In this document: positions 1 to 11,251 of the stretch, piece by piece
Layout: every line of letters begins with the position of its first letter
Numbering within the stretch: the stretch's first letter is position 1
NCBI GenBank assembly: GCA_033026295.1
Contig: CM065189.1
Span: forward strand, 958,377-1,022,376
Direction: 5' to 3'
Length of the DNA: 64,000 nucleotides
Source of the DNA: Channa striata
Taxonomy: Eukaryota > Chordata > Actinopteri > Anabantiformes > Channidae
Translations under genes and position numbers: made by a program
The notes under the pieces: model-generated
What the model saw: the letters and a program-made list of their open reading frames with translations, nothing else
The model's database searches: none
What the model was told of the DNA's origin: nothing

Positions 1-130
1 TACGACATCCAGTTTCGCACGCTGTCTGCCAGCAGCCGGTGGACTTTTTATTTGGAGGATCTCATTGAGCTGGCTTCACGGATTGATCAGCGTATAAGGG
101 ACCAAGCCCGGTAGCGCCACATCAGCAGAG

Positions 131-322
131 TTGGGGGGGGGCGTTCTCCCCCACAACAAACTGGACCCAGCAATGAGCCTTCCTCCTCTCCAGAACCCAT
201 GCAGGTCGGCACGGGCAAACTGTCTGCGCCAGAGACGCGTGGGTGCGGGCCTCTGTCTGTATTGTGGAGAGCCAGGGCACCTGCTCAGGACCTGTCCGGC
301 AAAAGCCCAGGCTCGCCAGTGA
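131..322 (+). pseudogene. Gypsy Gag zinc-knuckle fragment
   Basis: This short frame holds a CCHC knuckle, C-x2-C-x4-H-x4-C, in CLYCGEPGHLLRTC near its C-terminus. That is the nucleocapsid motif of Gypsy Gag, which binds the element's RNA during particle assembly. Only the tail of Gag is inside the window and the frame closes just after the knuckle. The upstream bases (1-120) read as degraded Gag with no long frame. Confidence 0.75.
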
Positions 323-544
323 GGGGGCACCTGGCAAGCTGTACATCAGCCTTTAAGTCCCCCTCAAGACTCCCAACGAGGCTCCTTGTCTACCACCAAC
401 AGCGCACCGGTGATTTTCTGTTCCTGACCTTATTGACTCTGTGTCCGATGGGGAGTTTATGTCTCTGGAGGGAGTGCAGAAACTGTACAGTCCTACTGTG
501 AGCATCAATCCCCCCCTGGCAGTCTGCAATTAATAGCTCCCTCT

Positions 545-724
545 TTCACAGAATTACAGCTCGCACAGCTGAGGTTCATATAACTCTGTCAGGGAACCAC
601 ACAGAGGCTGCCTCTTTTTTTGTTGTTGATTCTGTGCATCCCCCTATCATTCTGGGCTATCCTCGGTTGTGCAGACATTCCCCCCACATAGATTGGACCT
701 CAGGAAGGGTGCTCTCCTGGAGTC
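545..724 (+). pseudogene. Gypsy protease C-terminal remnant
   Basis: One frame reads a hydrophobic stretch ending in PPIILGYPRLCRHSPHIDW. It resembles the C-terminal part of Gypsy aspartic proteases, where an 'LGYPWL...HNPHIDW' signature follows the flap region. The catalytic D-S/T-G triad was not found, and stops and frame changes precede it. The position between the gag knuckle and RT supports the call. Confidence 0.55.
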
Positions 725-810
725 CATATTGTTATTTGAACTGTTTAAATGCAGCTGTTCTGCACACACCCTTATCTTAGTCTCTTCCAGCTCCTCCGGT
801 CCTCAGTAAA

Positions 811-1488
811 GTGCCTGCAGAATATCATGATCTGGGAGCAGTCTTCAGTAAACCCAGGGCTCAGTTGCTACCACCTCATCGTCCCTACAACTGTGCAATC
901 GACCTTCTCCCTGGATCACAACCTCCCAGGGGTCACCTCTACCCGCTCTCAATGCCTGAGAGTGAGGCAATGGAACATCATCTCCAGAAGGGGCTGGAGG
1001 CAGGTATAATCCGGCCGTCCTCATGCCCTGCAGGTGCTAGCTTTTTCTCTGTGAGTAAGAAGGATGGAGGGCTCTGGCCCTGTATTAACTATAGGGTGTT
1101 AAACAAGATTAATGTGAGGAACACTTATCCCCTACCTCTCTTACATACTGCTTTTGATTTGTTGAGGGGGGCTAATATTTTTTCCAAGCTGGATCTTCGC
1201 AGTGCCTACCACCTGGTGCGCATCAGAGAGGGAGATGAATGGAAGACTGCTTTTAACACTCACAGTGGGCACTTTGAGTATCTGGTGATGCCTTTTGGCC
1301 TCACAAATGCCCCTGCCATCTTTCAGAACCTAATTAATGATATACTGAAAGAAATGATAAATCATTTTGTGTTCGTTTATTTAGATGACATTCTTATCTT
1401 TTCTCCAGACCCAGTGAGCCATGTGCAGCACATCAGAGTCTTCCTGGAGCGACTCCTGGAGAACCAACTTTACATCAAAGCTGTTTGA
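811..1488 (+). pseudogene. Gypsy reverse transcriptase (broken pol)
   Basis: A 225-residue open frame covers the fingers and palm of a Ty3/Gypsy RT, which copies element RNA into DNA in cytoplasmic particles. Visible blocks in order: PHRPYNCAIDLLPG, the substrate-entry block with SVSKKDGG, the LDLRSAYHLVRI block with the first catalytic Asp, MPFGLTNAPAIFQ, and YLDDILIFS with the catalytic Asp pair. It ends early at 1488 and continues in another frame (FLGFFVTPGAISMDQGKV) to about 1580, so the thumb is frameshifted. The first codon is simply the first Met; real pol would be a polyprotein with no start here. Confidence 0.85.
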
Positions 1489-1740
1489 GTTTCATATCAC
1501 CCAGACCACATTTCTTGGTTTTTTCGTTACTCCAGGGGCCATCTCTATGGACCAGGGCAAGGTCAGAGCGGTTCTTGTGTAGCCAGTTGTTAAATACCTA
1601 CCCTACTCCCCCATCTGGCTGTCCTACTGGTTGTCTGTTTGTGCCTTCCCATTTACGCCCACAGGTCCTGAAATGGGGGCACTCTTCACGGCTGGCCTGT
1701 CACCCCGGATCGGCAGAGCAGCAGGTTGCCGACACATGAC
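1489..1740 (+). pseudogene. Gypsy RT tail joined to integrase fragment
   Basis: After the RT frame breaks, 1489-1580 still encodes the end of RT in a shifted frame. From about 1641, another frame reads VPSHLRPQVLKWGHSSRLACHPG, close to the N-terminal zinc-binding region of fish Gypsy integrases. The region between them in a full element (connection, RNase H) is absent. This marks an internal deletion of well over 1 kb. Confidence 0.65.
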
Positions 1741-1745
1741 TGTGT

Positions 1746-3076
1746 TTGCTTTGTATATAACAATATTTATCTCCTTCCACCCTGACTTCCTTTCTTATAA
1801 CTGGGCTTTTAAAATATCCTTTCATTCATGTTGCCCTATGAGCTAAATAAAAGCTGCCACTGTCAGAACTGTCACTTTGACCGAATATTATTTGTTAAAT
1901 GGATTACATAGTAACCGTGGGAACAGTTTAGACTCAAAGCAATAACATCTTTCATCATGTGGAAGTAAGATCATTGTATTAGCCGACCAGTTTCCGTCAG
2001 AGCTGCTGCTCCTTCTGTCACATTCTGGAACCCACATGCACCACCACAAACCATGGCATGGAGCTGAGTTTAAGTTAGTTACAAAAGTAAGTTAGTTTAG
2101 TTACAAAAATGGCAAATGAAGCAGGTATCTAAGTGTGTGATAATTTTGGGCTGGACTAAGGAATCTAGTTACCATTTGTCTCTAGGTAACTAAGAAAATA
2201 CTTAACTTCGAACTTTTTAGTAACTTTGAAAGAGGCGCAATTACGCTAGCGGCTATGCACCAGACTTTCAGTAAGAGTGATTAATTGAAGGCTTAAGAAG
2301 ACAAGTGTTCTATTGTCTAGTAAACGGTTCCAGCGTCCTGGAAAGCTCAGTAAAGGGCCGAGTATTTCAATTAATTAAAATTTAAGTTTAATTAGGCAAT
2401 TTCGCTGGTATGTACAACAACAACTGTGCAACTTTGGCAAAAATAATTGCGTAGTTTCGAAGTCTTTTCTAAAAGCAGTTGATCTCAGTGGGAAACACTA
2501 ACTAGTTTGCTTATTGCTGCCACTAGTAGTTAGGAGAGGGAATAACAAATCATCAAAATGGATGCTTCTGCCATCAAGACATATTTTCAAAATACAATTA
2601 AATGCAGTATTTAGTTCTAAATTATAGCAGGTTTGCACTGATAATTGCTGAGAATTACAAGTTATTTGTAGTTTCCAGTCCCAACCACTGGGGGCAGCAG
2701 TGAGAAACTTGCTGCTTGGTGGACAACAACCAGGAAATAACTTTGTTTTCAAAATATGTTTGGCCAAACTACATAAAGGTGAGATTTATCCTTTATTAGA
2801 TGTGGATACAAACATTGCATTAAGACAGATTTACAGTATTAGGGTAGGTGGCTGAGCACCTCAGTGCTTTTGTCCTCACCAGTTCTCATCAACTTATTCC
2901 AGCCATTGTGGGGGATGGATCCACGCCTGTCTCTTGGTCTACTGGTGTCTGATAAACATTATGACAAGTGAAACCAAAAGCAGAAACTAAAATGTGTTGC
3001 GTGCATAGAATAAGAATGTTTTATTAACTAGAGTCTTTGTTAACAAGCTTTCAGAAGTTTTACTACAGAAGATGGG
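1746..3076. other. Unassigned AT-rich DNA
   Basis: No coding frame, tandem array or recognised repeat could be assigned. Repeated 'gttagttacaaaa' words occur near 2075-2110, too short to call. It may hold the decayed flank of the Gypsy element to its left. Confidence 0.4.
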
Positions 3077-3775
3077 TGTCATGATTTGTTTTTGGACCCA
3101 GAAATACATGAATGTTTATTGGTAAATTTAGTTCCTGGATGACAGAGCACTGAGACCGTCAGTGGATGATGGAGATAACAAATGGAACAGAATGGTCACT
3201 ATATTCAAGGGACAGGGATCAGGCAACTTTGGTGTTGGCGGGTCAAAGGTAAGTGACGTTCTATTGAGACCATTTACAGGGTGGAATCCCGGATGATTCC
3301 GGTGGCAATGGTTACTAGTCACGCAGACCACATAATGAACCAGCTGGCAGATCAGGCAGGTAGTAGGTGTGTTGTAGGCTTAGCCAGTGAGTATGAATAG
3401 CAGAGTTACCAGACGGGCAGGAAGGTAAACCAGGCCAGTAGTAGGAGGTTAGCAGGCAGGTTACCAGTAGACAGGTTAGCAGACAAACAGGCAAGTAAAT
3501 CTGACAGGTGGCAGATAAGTAGCAGGTAATTTTCAAGCACGTAAAAATAATTGGGCAAATTTCTAAAGTTCAAAAATGGCTGAAAAGCTCACTGTAGTGT
3601 TACAGAGAGAACCAGGTATAAGTAGGCAGAGGGAAACAGGTGAAAACAATTAAGGTCAGTGATTGGTGGTGAAGTTGGCAGAGTTCACTATGGAGCAGGA
3701 ACAGGACGTGGGGAAAACAGGCAACAAAATAAAACTCCAGGAGAGGAAGTGGAGATGCTGCGCTGAATCATGACA
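3077..3775 (-). mobile_element. LTR, probably solo, minus orientation
   Basis: The segment begins tgtcatgatt and ends aatcatgaca, so it is bounded by perfect 10-bp inverted ends of the TG...CA type expected for LTRs. Read on the minus strand it has a plausible order: U3, a TATA-like tatacc near 3615, and an AATAAA signal near 3113 shortly before the 3' edge. No internal retrotransposon sequence adjoins either side, hence a solo LTR. Flanking bases (atggg and ggagg) do not form a clean duplication. Confidence 0.7.
3330..3530. repeat. Degenerate CAGGTAG-type tandem repeats inside the LTR
   Basis: About 200 bp inside the LTR is built from imperfect repeats of words such as ggcaggt, tagcagg and taccag. 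It reads like an expanded purine-rich minisatellite. Open frames here (for example minus strand 3315-3536) come from repeat composition, not coding. Confidence 0.6.
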
Positions 3776-3907
3776 GGAGGGGAAAACTATAATAAACAAA
3801 AATCACTCACAATGAGAAAGCTATTTCTGTAAGAATCCAATACTATTAACAAAAGTCACGCACTAGGAGGAAGGCTATAGGCTATAAGCGACTAGTACAA
3901 ACTAGAC
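3776..3907. other. Spacer between LTR and hAT end
   Basis: A short AT-rich stretch with no recognised feature. Confidence 0.4.
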
Positions 3908-4070
3908 CAGGGGTCGGCAACCTGCTGCTCTGGAGCCACATGTGGCTCTTCAGCCTCCTTATAGCGTCTCCCTTTGGCCGTGACAAAAATAAACTTGAAC
4001 ATAAATAAAGGCCATTTCTTCATTCATTTTCATTGTTAGTTGATTTGATGCGCAGTTATCTTGATGTTTG
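3908..4070. mobile_element. hAT transposon terminal fragment
   Basis: It opens with caggggtcggcaacctg and continues into the alternating 'ggctc/gagcc' words typical of the ends of a common vertebrate hAT family. Only this end is present; no matching inverted end (ggttgccgacccctg) was found nearby. It is probably truncated at the junction with the BEL/Pao remnant. Confidence 0.55.
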
Positions 4071-4074
4071 AGTT

Positions 4075-5290
4075 TTAAAAAAGCTATTTTCCCAAGTATA
4101 CTAATGTCAATGAACCAGCAGCATACTTGTACATATACTGTAGAGGCCGCCTTACGCGTGGACGTGGCTTCAAAAAAGACGAGATTCTGGCATGGTATGG
4201 TGTTCAGGTTCCTCTGTCATGGCAGCTCGGCTGAGCATACCACCTACATGGAGGACTCCATCTTGAAGCATTAGATTGAGTTTGTGTACTGCTACGGTCA
4301 ACGCAGTACGCTCCAAACGAGGAATGATCATGGACATTAGAGGGTCAACTCTTGTCTTTCCAAACACAAAAGCACTGTGAACTTGATTAGTCATGTTTGG
4401 CTAAATTAAGTAGATAATGCAGCTGAGCAGACACTGGCTGACCATAATTTTCTGTCTTGAAACATTAGTCAATTGCAAAGTCATCTAAGTGTTTTAAACT
4501 CTGTCCCCTTTGGAGCCCCCTTTGGGCAAGGCGTTCTTGTACAGTCTCATCCCATCCCAATTTCATCCTGCAGAGCTCTTGTATAATGGTCCTGGCGGTT
4601 AAAGTCACGAGTGCTAGTGTTCCCAAAGGATATACACTGAGCTCAAAATTCCTCTTTTAGTGGGAGGTTTACTTTGGATGGATATTCTGAACTTGAATTG
4701 ATCTGACTGAAGGAAATGAACCCTCTTCCACTGGAGGCGTGTTTTGATATAGATCCAAGTCCTTTACATGCTTCAGATATGTGATTTGACACGGCTGGAG
4801 TTATTCTCTTTTTTGTTTTGGTGTAACCGCCTTCTCCCAGTGGCTCGTTGACTGTCCATCCCAGTTGGTTCTCACCACATATGGCCCCTTATTGTAAGCT
4901 AAGGCTGACCACCTCTGGTTCTAGTGCCTTTGCAACTTCAGAAGTTGCATTTAGAAGATCTATGTCAGCCTCGATAGAAGGTATTTTTAGTCCTCTAAGG
5001 TTTGTCTATGTCCTCTTGACATGGGATGTCTTTGCTCACTGGGATATTGCTTCGTGAAAAAACTTCTTCAGCTCTATGAAGTCGTCTACCTGCAGGTGAC
5101 TCACTTCTAACTTTGTTACCACATCACTAGTGACAACACCACTGTCCCTCACAGTTGTAAGGAAAAGATTGACCCTTTCAGCTCTTGTTTTGCTTTAAGC
5201 TTCAGCACTTGTTTCTATAGATTCAGCTCTCGCTCGTTGAATCTAATTTCTTGTTCTGTCTTAAGCTTGCAGGTCTGTTGCAGATTTATT
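4075..5290 (-). pseudogene. BEL/Pao retrotransposon pol remnant
   Basis: Minus-strand pieces match BEL/Pao Pol landmarks in order. Near 5020-4840: IEADIDLLNATSEVAKALEP then QLGWTVNEPL, which resembles the protease-to-RT linker. Near 4650-4505: YPLGTLALVT...IIQELCRMKLGWDE, the motif after RT. Near 4394-4290: VHSAFVFGKTRV...IPRLERTALTVAV, the RNase H-like start. Near 4285-4215: DGVLHVGGMLSRAAM, just before the integrase zinc finger. The RT core and most of RNase H are deleted, and stops and frameshifts are frequent. This is an old deletion derivative. Confidence 0.75.
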
Positions 5291-5363
5291 GAACTTCTGT
5301 GTTCTTCAGTACAGCTAATAACTCAAGTTCTACAATCACGTTGATATAATACCTATAATTGAT

Positions 5364-5440
5364 GTGTGTCTGATGTTTAATGCGTGAAATGTTTGCGTGA
5401 GTCACATTTTGACCAATGCAACCTTCACGTGTGGCTCCGA
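5364..5440 (+). repeat. Dispersed repeat, copy 1
   Basis: The segment (tgtctgatgtt ... gtgaaatgtttgcgtgagtca ... ccttcacgtgtggctc) recurs inverted at 12655-12733. This copy has about 16 extra bases after gtgagtca. The family is unknown; the gtggctcc word hints at hAT ends, but this is not shown. Confidence 0.6.
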
Positions 5441-5529
5441 GTTATTGGGTCAGTCCAACTTAAATGCAGCTACAACCTCTCAGAGTACGTACATAACATG
5501 TTGGGCCGATAACTGAACGGAATCATGTT

Positions 5530-5775
5530 GAGTTGAGACAAAAGGACAAAGGAATGAGTCGATGTAAATCAACCTTACAGAACTTATATACAAGTGAACA
5601 CACATTGGTCAGGAAGCTAATTAGCAGGTGTGTGAGACTGCTCATCTTTCATGTGTTCCCTGCTGAGGCAGCTTCCTGGGGCAAGCCACGGTCTGAAGAC
5701 AGTGTAGGTAGATAGGTCTGCTGAGGTGTCAAAGCAGAGTTCAAGGATGCATTTGGTCACCAACCTTTGTGGAAA
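5530..5775 (-). mobile_element. ERV-type LTR fragment, minus orientation
   Basis: This segment is the reverse complement of much of the LTR at 48494-48780. Shared words include aaaggacaaaggaatg, ttacagaactta, gaacacacattggtcaggaagc, gtgttccctgctg and gcatttggtcacca. It stops short of the LTR's outer end. It is a third, isolated copy of the LTR family carried by the two ERV copies in this window. Confidence 0.7.
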
Positions 5776-6841
5776 AGCCATGCCCCATCAGTGCGTATAG
5801 CTGAATCTGTTGATTGTTTCAAAAAGGAGAAAGGAAAAAAGGAGATGTTGGCTAGAACTCTTCTGAATTAACCTGCTTTTGAAGATGCTAATATTTCAAG
5901 TGCAAAATGTAAACCAGCAATCCCTGACACCGTACATTTCTCCCTCTGTTCTCTGTTCTTCAAACAAAATTATTTAAACTACAACTGAAACTGAAATTGT
6001 TTAGTATTCGTCAAATATTGCAAACATACACTGGGAGGCATTAAAGTACGGTACACATAACCATGAACTCTGATGAAAGAAACAATGTCACTGGTTCCAC
6101 GTTTCCAATTTTGACCTTTCTGCCCAAGTGCTTGAGCGAGTGGTTAATTTTTCAATTCAACTTTACATGCGTAAAGAAAATATGAATGCAGACCATGGGT
6201 AAATATGGCTGATATAGTTTATATATTAACTCTCATATGTATTGTTTAACCACTAAACTTTGTCTGGTACCTTTAACCTATTCATGACACCTTTAAAGAA
6301 AACAGTGAGGCATGTTTTAAACTGAAAGGCTGATTTCATGGGGAACTGATTTAATTTACTGTTGCAATCGTAACACTACAAACTCCTAAGGAAACTCACT
6401 AGTTGTAACTAAAACAGAATTGTAACATTTGAAGTCCATTAATTATTACAGATAAATTACCATAAAGGTCTATCTCAGCATCAAGCATTTGCCTTTGTTA
6501 TTTTTGCGATGTTTTCTAAAAGAAGTCTGGTATGTCACACAGATCTCCAGTATTTTTCTCATAGTCCCATAAAAGAAATAGATTCTCATTTGGAGAGGTG
6601 CAGTGGAAGCTCCTGTGGCACAGACTAAGTGAACAGCGTTCATTTGCTTTGATTGAGGCTCTGTCTTCGGACCTAAAGTGTAAACCCTTAAATCACCAGC
6701 TCAGACATTAGGTTTCTTTCACACTAACACTTAGTGTACAACCTTATGGTACAAAGTGGAAAAAACTTATGGAGCTTCACTGATCTTTGTCATACCTGTG
6801 CCTCACTAGCCCAGGTCAGTCCAGGCTGTGTCTGTGTGTCT

Positions 6842-6882
<41 letters not shown>

Positions 6883-8084
6883 CATTACATGTACTGCTCA
6901 TTCCTCTACATGGAATATGACATATAATAATGTGTGTGTTTATGTCAGTGGGCGTAAGTGAAAACCAAACAGCCATCTCGCTCTCTGGATGCGGTCTCTA
7001 TGTAGTGCTGGATTTTTAATAGTGGGTCAGTCCTCAATAGAACACTTTGGTGACCCACCCTGACTGAAGCAGTGTGTGGTGCGGGGGGAACAGAGCTGTT
7101 CTGTCACTGTGATGATGAGCTGGACGTATTTGGGAGACACTGTCTGAGACCGTGGCTCTGTGCACACATGGTATATTGTGTTGAAATGAATGAAGGCTAA
7201 GTCCTCCATAAGGTCAGAGTCCTCAGACCTTCTGCTCTGCTATTAAAAACAACAAGAGTAAAGTTTGTTTAGGCATTAAAGCTTTTTTGTTAAGGCTTAA
7301 AATGGATTTGAAACAATCTCTCAGAAGTCCCATCCCTCTTTATTTCCTAATAGTTCAGTGAATAGAGTGAGCAGTAAATTGACGTTGGGGATGCACACTT
7401 ACTTCGGTTTTATTGGGTCATGAATGAACAGCTATAAACAAGCCCAGTGGGGGAGGTGATTCTGGGACAGGGAGAGACAACTTTTCATTACTTGTAATCT
7501 GTGATTCAGCCTATTTAAGTAAAGAGTCAGTCTCCCGTTTGTGGGACTTATCCAACCTGGAGGAAAAATGTCGGCACAACGAGAGAACTGCAGCTACAAG
7601 CAGTAAAAACTGCTCATATATCAAATAGGATTATTAATGAAGACTGTGGAGGGATTAATGCATTGATGTGTGCACCTGGTCTTTCTTGCTGATTGCGTGC
7701 TTGATGGGGGTTTTTGGTGCAATTATGGAGCTGACCATATTTGTCAGATAATCTGGACGTCCCCCCCCCCGGAGGGATTTCTTTCACCTGCTGTGCAAAT
7801 ACAAACTTGTCTCTGGGGCCATCACCAGCGCACAGTTGAAAAAAACAGCATCTGTGATGGTTTGCGAAGGCTCCGTTGGTGCAGAACAAATGTACCGGCA
7901 TGTTAGTAGGTTCACCTGTTCGGCTGCTCCGTAATGCAAATGTCTGATCACAAGTGGTGAATGAAGTCCTCAAAAACTGTCCGCAGCTAAAAGTACAAAT
8001 TCACAGCTCCTTTCTGCTCATCTCGGGTCTGTTCGTTCAGAAGAGTACTGCATTTACATCGTACAGCTTCTGGATATTGGTTTG
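5776..8084. other. Unassigned DNA with one microsatellite
   Basis: No coding frame longer than chance and no recognised repeat apart from the TG run at 6847-6881. The 7620-8080 part, just upstream of LINE A, contains a C10 run near 7759 and no LINE motif. I see nothing else I can support. Confidence 0.4.
6847..6881. repeat. (TG)n microsatellite
   Basis: Uninterrupted TG dinucleotides over 35 bp, preceded by an imperfect tgtctg stretch from 6826. It forces a Cys-Val repeat frame on the plus strand that is not a gene. Confidence 0.95.
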
Positions 8085-10173
8085 TACATTTCCGACAGTT
8101 TTACCAACACAACGCCTGCTACACGACTCCAGGACAGGTTTCAACACACAGACTGGAGTACGTTTGCTTCCCAGGCCACCAGTGGCTGTCACACAGACTT
8201 AAACAGCTACACTTCCTCTGTCCTGGATTACATTAATGCCACCATAGACAGTGTTACATCCCAGAAGCAGATCAGCACATACCCAAATCAGAAGCCATGG
8301 ATGAACAAGGAGGTGCGCCTCCCGCTGAAGGCATGTAATGCTGCCTACAGATCGGGTGACGCAGAAGCTTACAGCACTTCCAGGGCAAATCTGAAGAGGG
8401 GCATCAAAAAGGCCAAGCACTGCTACAAACTAAAGCTAGAGGAGCAATTTTCCAACTCTGACCCTCGACGCATGTGGCAGGGCATCCAGGCCATCACAGA
8501 CTACAAACACAGCCACTCTACCCTCCCGGACACAAATGTCTCCTTCCTGAACCAGCTTAATGACTTTTATGCTCACTTTGAAGGAGACAACAAAGAACCT
8601 GCCACCAGAATCACTCCTTCAACCAACCACTCACCCATCACACTCACCTCCACAGATGTCTACACCACACTGAGCCAGGTCAACGTGCACAAGGCTGCTG
8701 GACCAGACGGCATCCCTGGACGCGTTCTTAGAGCATGTGCTGAGCAGCTTAGGGGTATTACCTGGGGTATTCACAGACATTTTTAACATGTCCCTTGCCC
8801 AAGCAGCTGTGCCAACATGCTTCAAATCAACCGCCATTGTGCCAGTGCCGAAACACTCCAGCCCAACATGCCTGAACGAGTACTGCCTTGTAGCACTCAC
8901 GCCCATCATTATGAAGTGCTTTGAGCAGCTGGTCCTGGCAAACCTGAAGGACTGTCTTCCACCCACACTAGACTAACACCAGTTTGCTTACCGTGGCAAC
9001 AGGAGCACGGAGGATGCAGTCTCCATTGCACTGAACTCTGTGCTAACACACCTGGATAAAAAGAACACTTATGCACGAATGCTGTTTGTTGACTTCAGCT
9101 CAGCATTCAACACTGTAATACCCTCTAAGTTAATTACCAAACTTAGAGACCTGGACATTAACACCTTACTCTGCAATTGGATTATGGACTTTCTGACCAA
9201 CAGACCTCAGCATGTTAGGTCAGACCACCTCTGTTCCACCACCATCACGCTCGACAATGGTGTACCACAGGGCTGTGTGCTGAGCCCTTTCCTCTACTCC
9301 CTCTTCACCCACGACTGCAAGCCCATGCATGGATCTAACACCATCATTAAGTTTGCAGATGATACAACGGTGATCGGTCTCATCAACAACATCAATGAGA
9401 CTGCCTACAGGGAGGAGGTCCAGCATCTGCTCACTTGGTGCAGGGATAATAATCTGCTCCTTTACACCAACAAGACCAAGGAGCTCATTGTGGACTTCAG
9501 GAAGGAGAAAAGAGGCTCACACCATCCCATCCATGTTAACGGGATGGCCGTTGAGCCTGTTTCATCCTTCAAGTTCCTGGGTACCCACATCTCGGAGGAC
9601 CTGTCCTGGACCACCAACACCTCCAGCCTAATCAAGAAGGCTCACCAGCGCCTCTTCTTCTTGAGAACACTCAAGAAAAACTATCTTCCCTCGGCTATCC
9701 TGGTGAACTTCTACCGCTGCACAATAGAGAGCATGCTAACCAACTGTGTCACAGTCTGGTACGGGAGCTGCTCTGCTGCGGAGCGTAAGGCACTGCAGCG
9801 GGTAGTGAAAACTGCCCAACGCATTGGGACTCCACTTCCAGCCATTGAGGACATACAAAAGAAACACTGTCTGCGTCGAGCACGCAGTATTCTTAAGGAC
9901 TCCTCTCACCCCGCCCACAGACTGTTTTCTCTCCTGCCCTCAGGCAGGCGCTTCAGATTTCCCCGGACACGAACCACCAGACTGAGCAACAGCTTTTTTC
10001 CTAGAGCTGTCTCCTTATTAAACTCTGCCCCCACTCACTTCACTGACCTCTCTGCCACAATCATACACCCCTACATTCTCCCCATAACCATTGCACTATT
10101 CAATATTGCACATACTCATTGCACTAGCCTGTATATACTTACCTGTAAATACACGTCTGTAAAATGTCTGTAA
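8085..10173 (+). pseudogene. LINE A reverse transcriptase (one frameshift, one stop)
   Basis: It encodes RT and the C-terminal part of a LINE ORF2 protein, which copies LINE RNA at nicked chromosomal DNA. In order: the linker RLQDRFQHTDW and NQKPWMNKEV, AAGPDGIPGRVL (RT block 1), TCFKSTAIVPVPK, LFVDFSSAFNTV with the first catalytic Asp, NGVPQGCVLSPFLYS, the catalytic FADDTTVIGL near 9352-9381, NNLLLYTNKTKELIVDF and FKFLG, then a thumb ending in SGRRFRFPRTRTTRL. A frameshift near 8750-8786 and a TAA at 8974-8976 interrupt it; all core catalytic residues remain. The damage is light, suggesting recent insertion. Confidence 0.85.
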
Positions 10174-10475
10174 ATAGAAAACCGCATATTATATTCATAT
10201 CTACTTGCATATTCCTGATTACTATAGCAACCACTATATAGCCTTATCCATCTGTAAATTTCTGCTCTAGTTAACAACAACCTGTATAGTATGTTCATAG
10301 CATCTGTAAATATGATCCATAATTTCTTGTGTACATATTTTCTAGAGGTAATTTATAACCTATATCCTGCACTTGCTGCTTATTGCACTTCTGGTTAGAC
10401 ATAAACTGCATTTCGTTGCCTTGTACTTGTACATGTGTAATGACAATAAAGTTGAATCTAATCTAATCTAATCTA
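8085..10475 (+). mobile_element. LINE A: 5'-truncated Rex1/CR1-like non-LTR retrotransposon
   Basis: The element carries a long RT-bearing reading frame, a 3' UTR with aataaagttg at 10446, and a tail of aatct repeats (10454-10473). The endonuclease domain is absent, so it is truncated at the 5' end, as is usual for target-primed reverse transcription. Motifs place it in the jockey/CR1/L2/Rex1 assemblage; I cannot fix the exact clade. Related scraps lie at 22067-22252 and 61310-61645. No clear target-site duplication was seen. Confidence 0.85.
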
Positions 10476-11250
10476 TAACAAGCAAAAAAGGTACCCAGTG
10501 TAAAAGTAAGTAAGTAAATGGTTTATATCTTACTTAGAGTATTAAAAGGAAAAGTGCTGCTTTGTTTTTTGGAGCGGGCCATTAAACAATTAATAGTAAT
10601 AGTAGATTATAAGCTGTTTAATGATCTAATGCTTTTGTTGTTGTTGATTATTTCTAAAATACTCTATAGTAACAGTCTAAGTATAAAACAGGAGAAAGTT
10701 TTAGAGTAAATGTCAATGTGTTTTCGTCATGGCATTTTTTTCTCATTAACCTCAAAGAAAACAAATTGCTTCAGTCAGTCGTTCATATTAATGTGTGAAT
10801 CAGCAGGGACCGGCTCTGTCCCAGTTCTCGTGGCAGACAAAGCACAGCTTTTACATTTTTTCCATTTTTGTGCGTATGGCACAGAGAAAAGGAGGGAGGA
10901 AATGGGAAACGTTTGGGGCGGTGGTCGTTTATCGTTTGATCGACTTTGACACTGTGTTCAATGATCCCGTTTGTAGGAACATTTTACAATGAATTTAGTA
11001 GGTTTGTCTAAAAATAAACCATGGTGCTGATGCTGAAGGCAGATGCTGGTAGAAAGAGTAAAATGAGTGCACACCGGCTGCACTGGCTCATGTCAGATAA
11101 GATCGTGGAAGGAGGAAGTGACCCTGAAACTGTCTGTGCCTGGTTTAATAAAGCGATTCCTGTTCACCTTGTGACTCGTTTTTTTTTTTAAAGAAAAAGT
11201 GGTTCATTATGAAATGTGTAAAGTGAGGTGATTGTCCCGTGTAATGCAAC
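10476..11250. other. Unassigned DNA after LINE A
   Basis: No feature could be supported. Two overlapping plus frames near 10710-10992 have no recognisable motif. Confidence 0.35.
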
Positions 11251-11251
11251 T

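Larger units (their letters stand above)
1..1745 (+). mobile_element. Decayed Ty3/Gypsy LTR retrotransposon, internal part
   Basis: Pieces of gag, protease, reverse transcriptase and integrase occur in the canonical Ty3/Gypsy order on the plus strand, in different frames. Everything between the RT palm (ending near 1580) and an integrase scrap near 1641-1739 is missing, so RNase H and most of integrase are deleted. No LTR is seen here; the 5' part lies outside the window. The order and motifs are seen directly. The family is inferred from established Gypsy motifs. Confidence 0.85.

Noticed and set aside
3315..3536. Minus-strand frame rich in Leu, Thr and Cys
   Set aside because: Product of the degenerate tandem repeats within the LTR.
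6734..6961. Open frame with a Cys-Val repeat
   Set aside because: It is the translation of the (TG)n run at 6847-6881; no domain and no conserved sequence outside the run.
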